From Sulfuritalea hydrogenivorans sk43H (GTDB lineage: Bacteria; Pseudomonadota; Gammaproteobacteria; Burkholderiales; Rhodocyclaceae): a stretch of 36,191 nucleotides of DNA. This document shows, one piece after another, positions 8,950 through 22,952 of this stretch; the stretch's first letter is position 1; every line of letters starts with the position of its first letter. The notes beneath the pieces are model-generated. The model was given only the letters and a program-made list of their open reading frames with translations. It made no database searches and was not told where the DNA came from. The stretch is taken from assembly GCA_945870205.1 (NCBI GenBank), contig CAMBRI010000016.1, positions 1 through 36,191 on the forward strand, read 5' to 3'. A program made the translations under genes and the position numbers.

Positions 8950-11900
8950 ATGCCGGAATCGCTGCGCCATCCGCTGACCCGGCAGATTGCCGTGCGCCTC
9001 GCGCTGGCGCTGCTGGTGACCATCCTGACGACCGTCGCGCTGGCGGTATGGTTCTATGCCCAGGCCAACCAGCGCTTTCTCGAAAAGCATATTCGTCAGG
9101 CTGAGAAGTACTATGGCAGCGCTCTGGCGCTACAGGAGGTCGAGTGGGAGCGCGGCGCCTACAACTTCAAGGCCCGGCTCGAGTACTCGCGCGTGCTGGA
9201 GGATAGAGCCGGGCGTCAGGCCCGGCTCAGCAATTTCATCACCGCGCAAGGCGGCGTGCCCGACTATCCGATGGTCGTCGTCCTCGATCACGAGGGCAAT
9301 CGCCTGAATACGTTTGCCTACGCCCAGGGTCGCATTCCGCCGGCGGTCTTCGATATCGGCGACTCCGGCTGGGCGTATGACGAAACCGAAAACCGGCTTT
9401 ACCGGGCATTTCGCCAGCAGGTCTGGCTGGGTGCGGGGCAGAATGGGACATTGATCACCTTTCGCCCCGTCGATCATGCGGTGCTCGGCGCTCTGGCCTA
9501 TCCCGAGACGCAACTGGTGGCCTTGTGGCACAAGCGCCCGGTGGCCAGTTCGCGCGGCGATGACGGCCTGGAGTCGATCGGACCTGAACACACTGCCGGT
9601 GTAGGCGTGAGCCAGAGTCTGCTGCCGTGGAGTCAGGCGCAACCGGACAACCCTCGAGTGCTGCTGCGGATTAATCCCGACGAACCGTTTACGTTTGCCG
9701 AACTGGCTCAACCATTGGGATTGGGCGCACTAGTGTTTGCGCTGGCCACCTGGATCACTCTTGGCCTGTGGGCGACCAGCCTTGTGCGCCGCGTGCTTGC
9801 CTTGCGCGCGGCACACCAGGAATTCGCGGGCGCGCGCGACGCCTCACCGCGGGTGATTTCGGCTCTGAACGACGCGCAACCCGACCGGGGCGACGAACTC
9901 GCCGATCTTGCGCGCTCCCTGCGAGACATGATGGCGGATGTCGCCCAGCACGAGGGCGAGTTGCAGAGCGCCACGGAGGTACTGCACCAGAGCGAAGAGC
10001 GCTATCGCTTTCTGGTGGAGGGGGCGCGGGTTGTCGCCTGGGAGTTCTCGGCGGCGGCGGCGCGCTTCAGCTATGTGTCGCCGAGGGCCGAAGACTTGCT
10101 TGGTTACCCGGTCAAGGACTGGCTGCAGCCGGGCTTCATCGATTTGCATGTGCATCCGGACGACATGGGGCGCGTCGCCGAAGCGCGTTCACTGGCGCTC
10201 GGCACGGGTTCCGGTTGCTCGCTCGACTATCGTCTGCGCCATCGTGACGGGCATTTCATCTGGGTACATCACCTGTCCGCCGCTGCCGCTAGCACCGATC
10301 CGCAGGCCAATTCGATGATACGCGGCATCCTGCTCGACATCAGCGAACGCAAACAACTCGAACAGCGTCTGGCACTGGCCGGTCTGGTGTTCGAAACGGC
10401 GAGCGAAGGCATCATGCTGACCGATGCGCAGAACCGCATCATTTCGGTCAACCCGGCCTTCGAGGCCATTACCGGTTATAGCGGCAACGAGGTGATGGGC
10501 AAGGATCCCAAGCTGCTCAATGCCGGATTGCAGACGGCCGATCACTACCAGGCGATGTGGCAGGGACTGCAGCAGGACGATTGCTGGGAGGGCGACGTGT
10601 GGAACCGGCGCAAATCGGGCGAATCGTTTGCGCAGCGGCTTTCGGTGTCGATCATCCGCGACGAGTGGGGCCATATCAAGAGCCATCTGGCGATGTTCAG
10701 CGACGTCACGACACAGAAGCGGCAGGCCGAGGAAATCGAGCACCAGGCCGCCCACGATGCGCTGACCGGCCTGCCCAATCGGCGCCTGCTCGCCGACCGC
10801 ATGACGCAGGCCATCGCGCGCGCGCAGCGTCAGAGCGGGCGAGTTGGAATCATGATGCTTGATCTGGACGGCTTCAAGCACATCAACGACACGCTCGGCC
10901 ATCGTGTCGGCGATCTGCTGCTGATCGATACGGCGCGCCGCCTGGCCCATTGCGTGCGCGAATCGGATACCGTGGCGCGGGTCGGCGGCGACGAATTCAT
11001 GGTGGTACTGCCGGAAATTCAGGGTCAGAACGACCTTCAGGCCCTGGCGGTGAAAATCCTCGACCACCTCGGTGAGCCCTTCAATATCGAGGGCAAGGAA
11101 CTCTTCATCTCGGCCAGCATTGGCCTTACCTTGTATCCCAATGATGGAGATACGCCAGAGGTACTACTGGCCCATGCCGACACCGCGATGTATCGGGCCA
11201 AGTACGACGGCAAGGACACCTACCGCTTTTTCACGGCGCAGATGCACGAACATGCGCTGGCGCGGTTGCAACTGGAAGATGCCTTGCGCCGCGGACTGCG
11301 CGATGGGGAGTTCGTGCTCCATTTCCAGCCGGTGTTCGAACTGGCGAGCGGGCGCATGGCGAAGGCCGAAGCGCTCATTCGCTGGCAGGATCCTCAGCGC
11401 GGACTGATCGATCCGATCGACTTCATTCCGGTCGCCGAGGACACCGGGTTGATCGTGTCGATCGGCGCCTGGGTCGTAAAAGCCGCCGCCGCACAGGCGG
11501 CGCAATGGCGCGACCTGGCGCCGGTGGATTTTCGCATCGGCGTCAATCTGTCGGCCCAGCAGTTTCAGCGCGCCGACTGCGTCGGCTTGTGGCGCGACGC
11601 CCTGGCAGAGCAGGGTGCCAAGGCAAGCCAGTTCGTGGTCGAGATCACGGAGAGCCTGTTCATCGACGATCAGGGTGATGCCCGCTACCAGCTCAACGAG
11701 ATCAAGGCGCTTGGCATCCAGGTCGCGATCGATGACTTCGGTACCGGCTTTTCATCGCTGAGTTATCTGAAACGCTTTCCGGTCGACACCCTGAAAATCG
11801 ACCAGTCGTTTGTCGCTGGCATTCCGGATGATCCGGAGGACACGGCACTGGTCGAGGCGATCGTCTCGATGAGCCGTGCGCTGAGCCTGCAGGTCGTTGC

Positions 11901-12027
11901 CGAAGGGATCGAAACCGAAGCCCAGCGCAGCTTTCTTGCCGGTCTTGGCTGCCAGTACGGGCAGGGCTACTTATTCGGCCGCGCCTTGCCGGCGGCCGAG
12001 TTTGCGAAACTCTTCCTGCGCGGCTAG
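8950..12027 (+). CDS. Membrane PAS-PAS-GGDEF-EAL cyclic-di-GMP enzyme
   Basis: 1025 residues. A membrane segment (about 14-36) is followed by a large periplasmic sensor region (about 40-255, CHASE-like by position, not firmly assigned), then a second membrane segment (about 256-280) and a HAMP-like linker with DELADLARSLRDMM. Two PAS domains follow (about 344-470 and 476-590; the second has EGIMLTDAQNRIISVNPAFE). GGDEF is intact at 679-683 with the RxxD inhibitory site (RESD) before it. EAL is intact at 807-809 with NLSAQQF, EITES and DDFGTGFSS (928-936). It could make or degrade cyclic-di-GMP. It lies 5 nt after the NMT1-like binding protein gene, so that protein is probably its periplasmic input. 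The domain order and sensor region differ from the upstream GGDEF-EAL protein, so this is not a simple recent duplicate. Confidence 0.93.
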   Translation: MPESLRHPLTRQIAVRLALALLVTILTTVALAVWFYAQANQRFLEKHIRQAEKYYGSALALQEVEWERGAYNFKARLEYSRVLEDRAGRQARLSNFITAQGGVPDYPMVVVLDHEGNRLNTFAYAQGRIPPAVFDIGDSGWAYDETENRLYRAFRQQVWLGAGQNGTLITFRPVDHAVLGALAYPETQLVALWHKRPVASSRGDDGLESIGPEHTAGVGVSQSLLPWSQAQPDNPRVLLRINPDEPFTFAELAQPLGLGALVFALATWITLGLWATSLVRRVLALRAAHQEFAGARDASPRVISALNDAQPDRGDELADLARSLRDMMADVAQHEGELQSATEVLHQSEERYRFLVEGARVVAWEFSAAAARFSYVSPRAEDLLGYPVKDWLQPGFIDLHVHPDDMGRVAEARSLALGTGSGCSLDYRLRHRDGHFIWVHHLSAAAASTDPQANSMIRGILLDISERKQLEQRLALAGLVFETASEGIMLTDAQNRIISVNPAFEAITGYSGNEVMGKDPKLLNAGLQTADHYQAMWQGLQQDDCWEGDVWNRRKSGESFAQRLSVSIIRDEWGHIKSHLAMFSDVTTQKRQAEEIEHQAAHDALTGLPNRRLLADRMTQAIARAQRQSGRVGIMMLDLDGFKHINDTLGHRVGDLLLIDTARRLAHCVRESDTVARVGGDEFMVVLPEIQGQNDLQALAVKILDHLGEPFNIEGKELFISASIGLTLYPNDGDTPEVLLAHADTAMYRAKYDGKDTYRFFTAQMHEHALARLQLEDALRRGLRDGEFVLHFQPVFELASGRMAKAEALIRWQDPQRGLIDPIDFIPVAEDTGLIVSIGAWVVKAAAAQAAQWRDLAPVDFRIGVNLSAQQFQRADCVGLWRDALAEQGAKASQFVVEITESLFIDDQGDARYQLNEIKALGIQVAIDDFGTGFSSLSYLKRFPVDTLKIDQSFVAGIPDDPEDTALVEAIVSMSRALSLQVVAEGIETEAQRSFLAGLGCQYGQGYLFGRALPAAEFAKLFLRG

Positions 12028-12151
12028 CCGGCCATGCGCGCCCCGGGCGATGGTGCCCCGGGCCGGCCCGGCATCGGCCGGCAAGCACAGAGCTACCCCG
12101 CGCCGGTGCCGACCGCCGAAAAGTCAGCTGCCGCAGCGGGCCAACAGCGCC

Positions 12152-12157
12152 TACAAT
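12152..12157 (+). promoter_or_regulatory. Possible -10 box of the LivK-like gene
   Basis: TACAAT, five of six consensus bases, lies 65 nt before the ATG in the 195-nt gap after the second GGDEF-EAL gene. No convincing -35 box is seen at the right spacing, so this is tentative. A GC-rich 7-bp hairpin (12062-12068 with 12076-12082) in the same gap separates it from the preceding gene. Confidence 0.25.
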
Positions 12158-12222
12158 CCCGCAGTCACTTGCGCTCAGTCGTTCTGCGCCGGGCGGACAC
12201 CACATAAAAAACAGGAGGAAAC

Positions 12223-13362
12223 ATGAAGGCAAGAAAACTCGCATGGGTTCAGACCATTGCACTGGTTCTGGCGGCAGGGTCGGCCTGGGCCGACATCACC
12301 ATCGGCGTCAGCGTATCGGCCACCGGCCCGGCAGCGTCGCTGGGCATCCCGGAAAAACAGACCTTCGCGCTGCTGCCGCAGACGGTGGGTGGTGAAAAGG
12401 TCAAATACATTGTGCTCGACGATGCCACCGACCCCAGCACGGCGGTTAAGAATGCGCGCAAGTTTACCGGCGAGGACAAGGTGGATGCGATCATCGGCTC
12501 GACCGCGACCCCCACCTCGATGGCGATTCTGGAAGTGGCGTTTGAAACAAAGACTCCGCAGATAGCCATGGCGCCGCTGCCGCCGGCCGGCGACAAGGCG
12601 CCCTGGGTATTCACCACGCCACAGAACTTTACCCAGATGGCCATTGCGATTGCCGCGCACATGGCGGCCAACAACGTCAAGACCATCGGCTTCATCGGCT
12701 ACGCCGATCCCTACGGCCAGCTCTGGCTGAAGGCGATCCAGGGTGCGGCCGAGGCCAAGGGCATCAAGATCACGGCGTCGGAGGCCTACCAGCGTGCCGA
12801 TACCAGCGTTACCGGGCAGGCGCTCAAACTGCTTGCGGCAAACCCCGACGCGATCCTGATTGCGGGTTCCGGCACGCCCGCCGTGCTGCCACAATCGACG
12901 CTGATCGAGCGCGGCTACAAGGGCAAGTTCTACCAGACGCACGGCATTGCCAACCGCGACTTCCTGCGTGTCGGCGGCAAGAATGTCGAGGGCACGATAT
13001 TCCCGGTCGGCCCGATGCTCCTGGCCGAGCAGTTGGCCGACAGCCATCCGTCGAAGAAGGCGGCGCTGGAGTACATCAAGGTGTATGAAGCGGCGCACGG
13101 TGCCAACAGCCGCTCGACCTTTGGCGGTCATGGCTGGGACGCCTATCTGCTGCTGAATCGTGCCGTACCGGAAGCGCTGAAGAAAGCCAAGCCCGGCACG
13201 GTCGAGTTTCGCATCGCCTTGCGCGAGTCGTTGGAGAACGTCAAGGAACTTCCCGGAGTTCACGGCGTATTCAACATGTCGGCCAAGGATCACAACGGCT
13301 TCGACGGCCGTGCCGCCGTCATGGCCACCATCGAAAATGGTGACTGGAAACTGCTCAAGTAG
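12223..13362 (+). CDS. LivK-like branched-chain amino-acid-type binding protein
   Basis: 379 residues. A full AGGAGG at 12213-12218 lies 4 nt before the ATG. The signal peptide (TIALVLAAGSAWA) is followed by ITIGVSVSATGPAASLGIPE, the entry motif of periplasmic binding proteins of the branched-chain amino-acid type (Peripla_BP_6). Further segments are DDATDPSTAVKNARKFTGED, the VDAIIGSTATPTSMA loop that contacts ligands, and GFIGYADPYGQLWLK. Proteins of this family bind leucine-type amino acids, amides, or aromatic and organic acids. No liv permease or ATPase genes accompany it in the window, which makes it the third orphan binding protein in a row. It may serve a transporter encoded elsewhere or be another sensor. 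Ligand not predictable. Confidence 0.88.
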   Translation: MKARKLAWVQTIALVLAAGSAWADITIGVSVSATGPAASLGIPEKQTFALLPQTVGGEKVKYIVLDDATDPSTAVKNARKFTGEDKVDAIIGSTATPTSMAILEVAFETKTPQIAMAPLPPAGDKAPWVFTTPQNFTQMAIAIAAHMAANNVKTIGFIGYADPYGQLWLKAIQGAAEAKGIKITASEAYQRADTSVTGQALKLLAANPDAILIAGSGTPAVLPQSTLIERGYKGKFYQTHGIANRDFLRVGGKNVEGTIFPVGPMLLAEQLADSHPSKKAALEYIKVYEAAHGANSRSTFGGHGWDAYLLLNRAVPEALKKAKPGTVEFRIALRESLENVKELPGVHGVFNMSAKDHNGFDGRAAVMATIENGDWKLLK

Positions 13363-13376
13363 GCCTCATGCACTCC

Positions 13377-13409
13377 ATCGACCTCGCCGCGTGAGCGGGC
13401 GAGGTCGAT
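13377..13409. terminator. Hairpin between convergent livK-like gene and queF
   Basis: A perfect 12-bp stem (13377-13388 with 13398-13409, ATCGACCTCGCC and its complement) encloses a 9-nt loop. It lies 15 nt after the LivK-like stop codon and 18 nt before the queF stop codon on the opposite strand. Its position between convergent genes suggests a shared terminator. The T-run is weak on both sides, so termination strength is uncertain. Confidence 0.55.
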
Positions 13410-13426
13410 AGTTGCGGGCGGCTCTC

Positions 13427-13858
13427 TCAGCCGCGCGTGTTGGACTGTGTAGCAAACTCCGCCAGTTCTATCCTTGCCGCGGGCTTCCAGCCTTTCTTGC
13501 GGTGTTCGGCGACGACATTCGTGAAGACGCCGCCACGGACAAAGAAACGCGCCGTGAGGCGCATGAAGCGCGGTTTGGTGGCGCTGGCGAGTTCGTCGAG
13601 GATGCGGTTGGCGACATCTTCGTGGAAATGCCCCTCGTCGCGAAAGCTCCAGATGTAGAGCTTGAGACTTTTCAGTTCGACGCAGACCCGGTCGGGTATG
13701 TAGTCCAGCGTCAGCACCGCGAAGTCCGGCTGCCCGGTCTTGGGGCAGAGGCAGGTGAATTCCGGGATCTCCATGTGGATCTGGTAATCCCGGTGCGGCG
13801 CAGGATTGGCGAAGGTTTCCAGCGACTTGGCGCGGGTCGGTTTTGCGGTCTTTGGCAT
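13427..13858 (-). CDS. queF: NADPH-dependent 7-cyano-7-deazaguanine reductase (QueF)
   Basis: 143 residues from the ATG at 13858. A longer frame exists upstream, but its extra residues do not resemble QueF and would run through the smc promoter region. The protein reduces preQ0 to preQ1 in queuosine tRNA modification. Key signatures are [13 protein letters not shown], giving the catalytic Cys38 and Asp45, [16 protein letters not shown] in the NADPH-binding QueF motif, and FHEDVAN with the substrate-contacting Glu. The length matches the short, unimodular (YkvM-like) type, which works as a multimer, not the two-domain E. coli type. It is transcribed divergently from smc. Confidence 0.95.
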   Translation of the reverse strand: MPKTAKPTRAKSLETFANPAPHRDYQIHMEIPEFTCLCPKTGQPDFAVLTLDYIPDRVCVELKSLKLYIWSFRDEGHFHEDVANRILDELASATKPRFMRLTARFFVRGGVFTNVVAEHRKKGWKPAARIELAEFATQSNTRG

Positions 13859-13891
13859 GCTGTGTCGCACAGGGTAAGAGGGGCGGGACAG

Positions 13892-13899
13892 ATTATAAT
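13892..13899. promoter_or_regulatory. Shared palindromic -10 region between queF and smc
   Basis: ATTATAAT is its own reverse complement. It gives a perfect TATAAT on the plus strand (13894-13899, towards smc, 51 nt before its GTG) and on the minus strand (13892-13897, towards queF, 33 nt before its ATG). It is an AT-rich island in a GC-rich 92-nt gap. No good -35 box is seen for either direction, so the promoter call rests on the -10 and its position. Confidence 0.5.
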
Positions 13900-13950
13900 G
13901 GCGCGGCTTCAGAGACGTGTCTTTGCCATCATCTTTCCGGTTCATCCCTC

Positions 13951-16900
13951 GTGCGTTTAAACAAGCTGAAACTGTCGGGCTTCAAGTCCTTTGTCGAGCC
14001 CACCACCGTGCTTTTCCCCGGTCAACTGGCGGGCGTGGTCGGCCCCAACGGCTGCGGAAAATCGAACATCATCGATGCGGTGCGCTGGGTACTGGGCGAA
14101 TCCAAGGCCTCAGAGCTGCGCGGAGAATCGATCCAGGACGTCATTTTCAAGGGCTCAGGCAATCGCAAGCCAGTCAGCCGCGCCAGCGTAGAGCTGTATT
14201 TCGACAACGCGCAAGGCCGTGCTGCCGGGCAGTGGAGCCAGTACGCCGAAATCACGGTCAAGCGCGTACTCGACCGCGAAGGCAATTCCAGCTACTACAT
14301 CAACAACCTGCACGTGCGGCGGCGCGACGTGATCGACCTCTTCCTCGGTACCGGCCTTGGGCCGCGCGCCTACGCCATCATCGGTCAGGGCATGATTTCC
14401 CGTATCGTCGAGGCCAAACCCGACGAACTGCGTTTTTTCCTCGAAGAAGCGGCCGGCGTCACCAAGTACAAGGAACGCCGCAAGGAAACCGAACACCGTC
14501 TTGAGGACGCGCGCGAAAACATCGCACGGGTCGATGACATTCGCAACGAACTGGAAACGCAGGTCAGCCACTTGCAGGCGCAGGCGACGGTGGCACAGCA
14601 GTACCGTGGCCTGCACGAGCAGGTGTCACGCAAGCAGACCCTGCTCTGGCTGAAGAAGCGCAACGATGCCAGGCAAGACAGCCGGCGTCTGGCAGGCCAG
14701 GTGGACGAAGCGGTCAACCGGGTCGAAGGCGAGACCGCCCAATTGCGAGAGATCGAAGCGCGCGTCGAACATGCGCGCGAGAGTCATTATTCCGCGTCCG
14801 ACGCCCTGCACGCGGCACAGGCCGAGATGTTCGCCGCCAATACCGAGGTCAGTCGCCTCGAATCCGAGATCGGGCATTTGCGCGATTCGCGCTCGCGGCT
14901 GGAGCTGCGCCTCAACCAGTTGGGCGCCGAGGAAACACATTGGCGTGGCCAGCAGGGCCAGCTTGTCGCGGATGAAGCGCGCTGGACTTCCTTGCTGGAC
15001 ATTTCCCGCAGCCGCGCGGCAACGGCGACAGCGCGGCACGACGAAGCGGCGGCGCGCCTGCCCGACGCCGAAGATGCCGTGCAGCTTGCCGGCACCGACG
15101 TCACCGAAGCACGCCGTGCCTTGAGCGATGCCGAGCAGGCCTTGCGACTGGCCGAGGCCGACCGCGGACACGCTCAGCGCGCGCTGGAAAATCTGGCACA
15201 GCGTCGTGGCCGGCTGGAGCAGGATCGCCAGGCTCTGGGCGCACCCGACCCGGCCTTGCTCGCCGCATCACAGGAAGCCGAGCAGCGTGCCGAGGCGGCG
15301 CTGGACGCGGCGCAAAAGCATCTCGCCACGCTTCAGGCCGCCGTGCCGGTGGCCGAGGCAGGTCTGCGCGCGGCCCGCGAAGCCTTGCAGGCGGCCCACC
15401 GCAGCCTGACCGAAACCCGTGCCCGGCATGATGCGCTGGCGCATTTACAGGCCAAAGTGGCGCAAAGCGGCGAGATCGGCGACTGGATCAAGGCCCACCA
15501 GCTGGCGGATGCGAAGCCTTTGTGGCAGTCGATCCAGGTTGAGGCCGGCTGGGAAACCGCCGTCGAAGCCGTGCTGCGCGAGCGTTTTTCGGCGCTGAGC
15601 GCTGATTCAGATGTGCTGCGTGCCGCGCTTGCCGCGCCACCGCCGGCGATTCTTTCACTGGCCCTGGCGCGCGACACCGGGACGGCAACGGTGGTGGCCG
15701 GAAGCCTGCGCAGCAAGGTACGCTGCAACGATTCGCGCTGGTCCGCCGTGCTCGACGAATGCTTGGCCGGTGTATCGACCACCGATGATCTGGCCGCCAG
15801 CTTGCCTCTGGCTGCGGGCTGCCAGGTATCGCGCGCCGGGCACCTGCTGACACCTGCGGGCCTGACTCTCTACGTGCCGGACGCCAAGACCCACGGCGTC
15901 ATTGAGCGCCAGCGCGAGATCGATGAACTGGCCGGTTTGCTCGCCGAGCGAAGCGAAGCCGAAGATGTGGCACGCGAAGTTCAGCGCGCGGCCGAGCAGC
16001 AACTGGCCGATGCCCAGGGTCAGCTCAGCGTGGCGCGACGGGCCATGCAGGAGGCACAACAGGCCTCCCATGCGACTCAGGTCGAGGCGCTTAAACTGAC
16101 TCAGGCGCAAGCCCGCTTCGACGAACGCTCCTCACAAATCGACCGCGATCTGGCCGAACTGCTGCGCCAGGATGAAACCGAGCTGGCCCGTCGCGAGCGC
16201 GCCGAGGCCGAAGGCGACCTGCAGCGCGAGCGCCAGGGCGAGGTGCGCGAACGCCTGGAGCAGGCGCTTGAGTTGCATCGGCAAAAGGACGCGGCCTTGC
16301 GCGAGGCCCGCGCACTGGAAATCCAGTTGGGGCGAGAAGCCCAGGAAGCCGGCTTTTCTGAGCGCGAATGCCTGTCCAAGCTGGAAGACAATGCACGCGC
16401 CGGAGCGACGGCAGGCAGCCAGTTGCAACGTGTCGAAGCGGAAACCGCAGCGGCACGCGCCGAAGTGGCGGGCATCAGCGACGCCGTTTTGCAGGAGCAA
16501 TTGCACGCCGCACTGGATGCAAAGCAGGGTCAGGAGGGTTTGCTTGCCGAGCGCCGCAATGTGCTGGAAACGGCTGCCGGCGAATTGCGCAGCCTCGACG
16601 AACAGCGTCTCAGGCTGGAACAGGGCGTGGTGCCGCTGCGCGACAAGATCAACGACCTTCGGCTCAAGGCGCAGGCCGCGCAGATCAACGAAGAGCAGTT
16701 CCGCGAACGCCTGGCCGAGGTGCAAGTGGTCACCGATGACGACGAACTGCCTTTCGCCGAAGAACTGGCCGCCAGCGGGGCCGAACGGATCAAGGACAAT
16801 GTCCTGCAGGGTGAAATCGTACGGCTCAACGCCGAAATCGAAGCCCTTGGTCCGGTCAATCTCGCCGCGCTGGAAGAACTGACCACGGCTTCCGAGCGCA

Positions 16901-17466
16901 AGGGCTTTCTCGACGCGCAATCGGCCGACCTCAACGAGGCCATCGGCACCCTGGAAGACGCCATCCGTCGCATCGACCGTGAAACGCGCGAGCAGTTGCA
17001 GGAGACCTATAACACGGTCAACACGCACTTCGGCACGCTGTTTCCGCAGCTCTTCGGTGGCGGTGAAGCGCGCCTGATTCTTACCGGCGACGAAATCCTC
17101 GATTCCGGCATCCAGATCATGGCGCAGCCACCGGGCAAGAAGAACACCACGATTCATTCGCTCTCCGGTGGCGAGAAGGCCCTGACGGCGATCGCCCTGG
17201 TGTTCGCGATATTCAATCTGAATCCGGCACCCTTCTGCATGCTCGATGAAGTGGATGCCCCACTTGACGATTCGAACACCGTGCGTTTCTGTGAAATGGT
17301 CAAACGCATGTCGGTGAACACCCAGTTCGTATTCATTTCGCACAACAAGATTGCCATGGAAATGGCCCAGCAACTGATCGGCGTGACCATGCAGGAGCAG
17401 GGCGTCTCACGCGTGGTCGAAGTCGATATCGAAGAGGCGCTGCGCCTTGCCCATGAGGAAGCGTAG
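13951..17466 (+). CDS. smc: Chromosome condensation ATPase SMC
   Basis: 1171 residues from GTG 13951, where the sequence begins at the family-typical [13 protein letters not shown]. The Walker A motif GPNGCGKS is at 31-38. Two long coiled-coil arms (about 170-500 and 640-1010) flank a hinge (about 500-640). The ABC signature LSGGEKAL begins at 1071, and Walker B is [12 protein letters not shown] with Asp1099-Glu1100. SMC forms a dimer that, with ScpA and ScpB, loads near oriC and organises and segregates the chromosome. It is followed 75 nt later by zipA and then ligA, a gene order familiar from betaproteobacteria. The coding sequence has no internal interruption. A longer upstream start would run into the queF promoter and is not supported. 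Confidence 0.96.
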   Translation: MRLNKLKLSGFKSFVEPTTVLFPGQLAGVVGPNGCGKSNIIDAVRWVLGESKASELRGESIQDVIFKGSGNRKPVSRASVELYFDNAQGRAAGQWSQYAEITVKRVLDREGNSSYYINNLHVRRRDVIDLFLGTGLGPRAYAIIGQGMISRIVEAKPDELRFFLEEAAGVTKYKERRKETEHRLEDARENIARVDDIRNELETQVSHLQAQATVAQQYRGLHEQVSRKQTLLWLKKRNDARQDSRRLAGQVDEAVNRVEGETAQLREIEARVEHARESHYSASDALHAAQAEMFAANTEVSRLESEIGHLRDSRSRLELRLNQLGAEETHWRGQQGQLVADEARWTSLLDISRSRAATATARHDEAAARLPDAEDAVQLAGTDVTEARRALSDAEQALRLAEADRGHAQRALENLAQRRGRLEQDRQALGAPDPALLAASQEAEQRAEAALDAAQKHLATLQAAVPVAEAGLRAAREALQAAHRSLTETRARHDALAHLQAKVAQSGEIGDWIKAHQLADAKPLWQSIQVEAGWETAVEAVLRERFSALSADSDVLRAALAAPPPAILSLALARDTGTATVVAGSLRSKVRCNDSRWSAVLDECLAGVSTTDDLAASLPLAAGCQVSRAGHLLTPAGLTLYVPDAKTHGVIERQREIDELAGLLAERSEAEDVAREVQRAAEQQLADAQGQLSVARRAMQEAQQASHATQVEALKLTQAQARFDERSSQIDRDLAELLRQDETELARRERAEAEGDLQRERQGEVRERLEQALELHRQKDAALREARALEIQLGREAQEAGFSERECLSKLEDNARAGATAGSQLQRVEAETAAARAEVAGISDAVLQEQLHAALDAKQGQEGLLAERRNVLETAAGELRSLDEQRLRLEQGVVPLRDKINDLRLKAQAAQINEEQFRERLAEVQVVTDDDELPFAEELAASGAERIKDNVLQGEIVRLNAEIEALGPVNLAALEELTTASERKGFLDAQSADLNEAIGTLEDAIRRIDRETREQLQETYNTVNTHFGTLFPQLFGGGEARLILTGDEILDSGIQIMAQPPGKKNTTIHSLSGGEKALTAIALVFAIFNLNPAPFCMLDEVDAPLDDSNTVRFCEMVKRMSVNTQFVFISHNKIAMEMAQQLIGVTMQEQGVSRVVEVDIEEALRLAHEEA

Positions 17467-17541
17467 CAAAGGTTCAGTGGCGACCGGTGCCGGAGTGGTC
17501 GGCGTCGGGCGCAGCGGCGGAAACCAAAAGGTGGCTTGAAG

Positions 17542-21333
<3,792 letters not shown>

Positions 21334-21337
<4 letters not shown>

Positions 21338-22239
21338 AAAAAGTAAGCAAAGCCGTATTCCCCGTCGCCGGCCTCGGCACCCGTTTCCTGCCGGCGACCA
21401 AGGCCAGCCCCAAGGAAATGATGCCCATCGTGGACAAGCCACTGATCCAGTATGCGGTGGAAGAGGCCGTCGCAGCGGGCATCACCGACATGATCTTCGT
21501 CACCGGTCGCTCCAAGCGCGCCATCGAAGATCACTTCGACAAGGCCTATGAACTGGAAAGTGAGTTGGCACAGCGCGGCAAGACCGAGTTGCTGGAGTTC
21601 GTGCAGAACCTGCTGCCGAAAAACATCAACTGCATCTACATCCGCCAGCCGGAGGCGCTGGGGCTGGGCCATGCGGTGCTCTGCGCCTATCCTGCGGTGG
21701 GCGATGAGCCTTTCGCGGTACTGCTGGCCGATGATTTGCTCGATGGCGATCCGCCGGTGATGAAGCAGATGACGGACATCTATGATTACTATCGCAGCTC
21801 GGTGATCGGCGTGCAGCAGGTACCGCGCGAAGATACCAAGAGCTACGGCATCGTCGACAGCAAGCCGATGACCGATGTGCTGGAACAAGTTCTGCGCATC
21901 GTGGAAAAGCCGAAACCCGAGGATGCGCCATCGACCCTGGCGGTGGTCGGTCGCTACGTACTGACGCCGCGAATTTTTCATCACCTGGCGCGCATCGGCC
22001 GGGGTTCGGGCGGCGAGATTCAGCTTACCGACGGCATCGCCGCACTGCTGGCCGAGGAGCAGGTGCTGGCCTACCGTTACCACGGCACGCGCTACGATTG
22101 CGGTTCCAAGCTGGGCTATCTCGAAGCCACCGTGGCATTCGGACTGCGCCATCCCGAAGTTGGCAAGGATTTTGCCGCCGTGCTGAAGAGGATGTCCGAT
22201 GAAGACCATCCCCGGAACTCTGCCGGGGATATGAAATGA
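21334..22239 (+). CDS. galU: UTP-glucose-1-phosphate uridylyltransferase
   Basis: 301 residues, usual for GalU. The nucleotide-binding start [20 protein letters not shown] is followed by [18 protein letters not shown], both hallmarks. [16 protein letters not shown] and [10 protein letters not shown] place the sugar nucleotide and metal site. The enzyme makes UDP-glucose from UTP and glucose-1-phosphate for lipopolysaccharide, exopolysaccharide and glycolipids in the cytosol. AAGGAA precedes the ATG, which overlaps the ORF6N stop (ATGA). The stop codon in turn overlaps the next start (ATGA). Confidence 0.96.
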
Positions 22240-22781
22240 GTCCGCAGGAGGCGCAAGCAGTTCTCGCCGAGGCCGATCTGCTGTGTTCAGCCGAAGAGTC
22301 GGCGCTGGCCGTTCGGCGGGTCGCCAGCGATATCACCGCGCGCCTGGCTGAAGCCAACCCGCTGGTGCTGGCGGTGATGGGCGGTGCCGTGGTATTCACC
22401 GGCACCTTGCTGCCGCTGCTGGCCTTCCCGCTGGATTTCGATTACCTGCATGTGACCCGTTACGGGGAGGTCACCACGGGGGGGCAACTGTCCTGGATCG
22501 TCGAGCCCCGATCGTCTGTTGCCGGTCGCGTGGTGCTGGTGGTAGACGACATTCTCGATGAGGGCGTGACCATGGCCGAGATAGTCAGGCGCCTCAAGGC
22601 GCAAGGGGCCAGCGAGGTGCTGAGCGCGGTATTCGCGGACAAGAATCTGGGCCGGGCAAAGCCGATCAACGCTGATTTCGTCGGCGTGCACCTGCCGAAC
22701 CGATATGTTTTCGGCTACGGCATGGACGTCAAGGGCGCGTGGCGCAATCTGCCCGCCGTGTACGCCGTCAAGGGTCTCTGA
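22236..22781 (+). CDS. Hypoxanthine-guanine phosphoribosyltransferase
   Basis: 181 residues of the type I phosphoribosyltransferase fold. The PRPP-binding signature [15 protein letters not shown] is clear, preceded by [17 protein letters not shown], the first PRPP loop region, and [12 protein letters not shown] as in bacterial Hpt enzymes. [18 protein letters not shown] and the terminal [18 protein letters not shown] are in the purine-specificity region. It salvages hypoxanthine and guanine to IMP and GMP using PRPP. It is translationally coupled to galU by a four-base overlap. Xanthine preference cannot be excluded. Confidence 0.9.
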   Translation: MSPQEAQAVLAEADLLCSAEESALAVRRVASDITARLAEANPLVLAVMGGAVVFTGTLLPLLAFPLDFDYLHVTRYGEVTTGGQLSWIVEPRSSVAGRVVLVVDDILDEGVTMAEIVRRLKAQGASEVLSAVFADKNLGRAKPINADFVGVHLPNRYVFGYGMDVKGAWRNLPAVYAVKGL

Positions 22782-22952
22782 CGCGGGGGGGGCGTGCCAT
22801 GACGATGCCGCATATGCGTCCGGGTTTGCCCGGTCCCGGAGTTGTGGGCCTGCACTGCAAGCCCGAAGCGAGAGGCGCAAAGTGCTCGCGGGGCTTGCAA
22901 GTATCGCGGATTTAGTGGAACAATACGATTTTCTAAACCAAAGGGGAATTGG

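Noticed and set aside
12062-12082. GC-rich 7-bp hairpin after the second GGDEF-EAL gene as a terminator
   Set aside because: There is no T-run after the stem, and GC-rich self-complementary stretches are common here by chance.
13859-13945. A longer queF start on the minus strand
   Set aside because: The added residues are not QueF-like and would place the start within the smc leader and over the shared -10 palindrome.
16132-17373. Minus-strand open frame of about 410 codons opposite the end of smc
   Set aside because: It lies over the conserved SMC coiled coil and ATPase head; no ribosome-binding site or family features.
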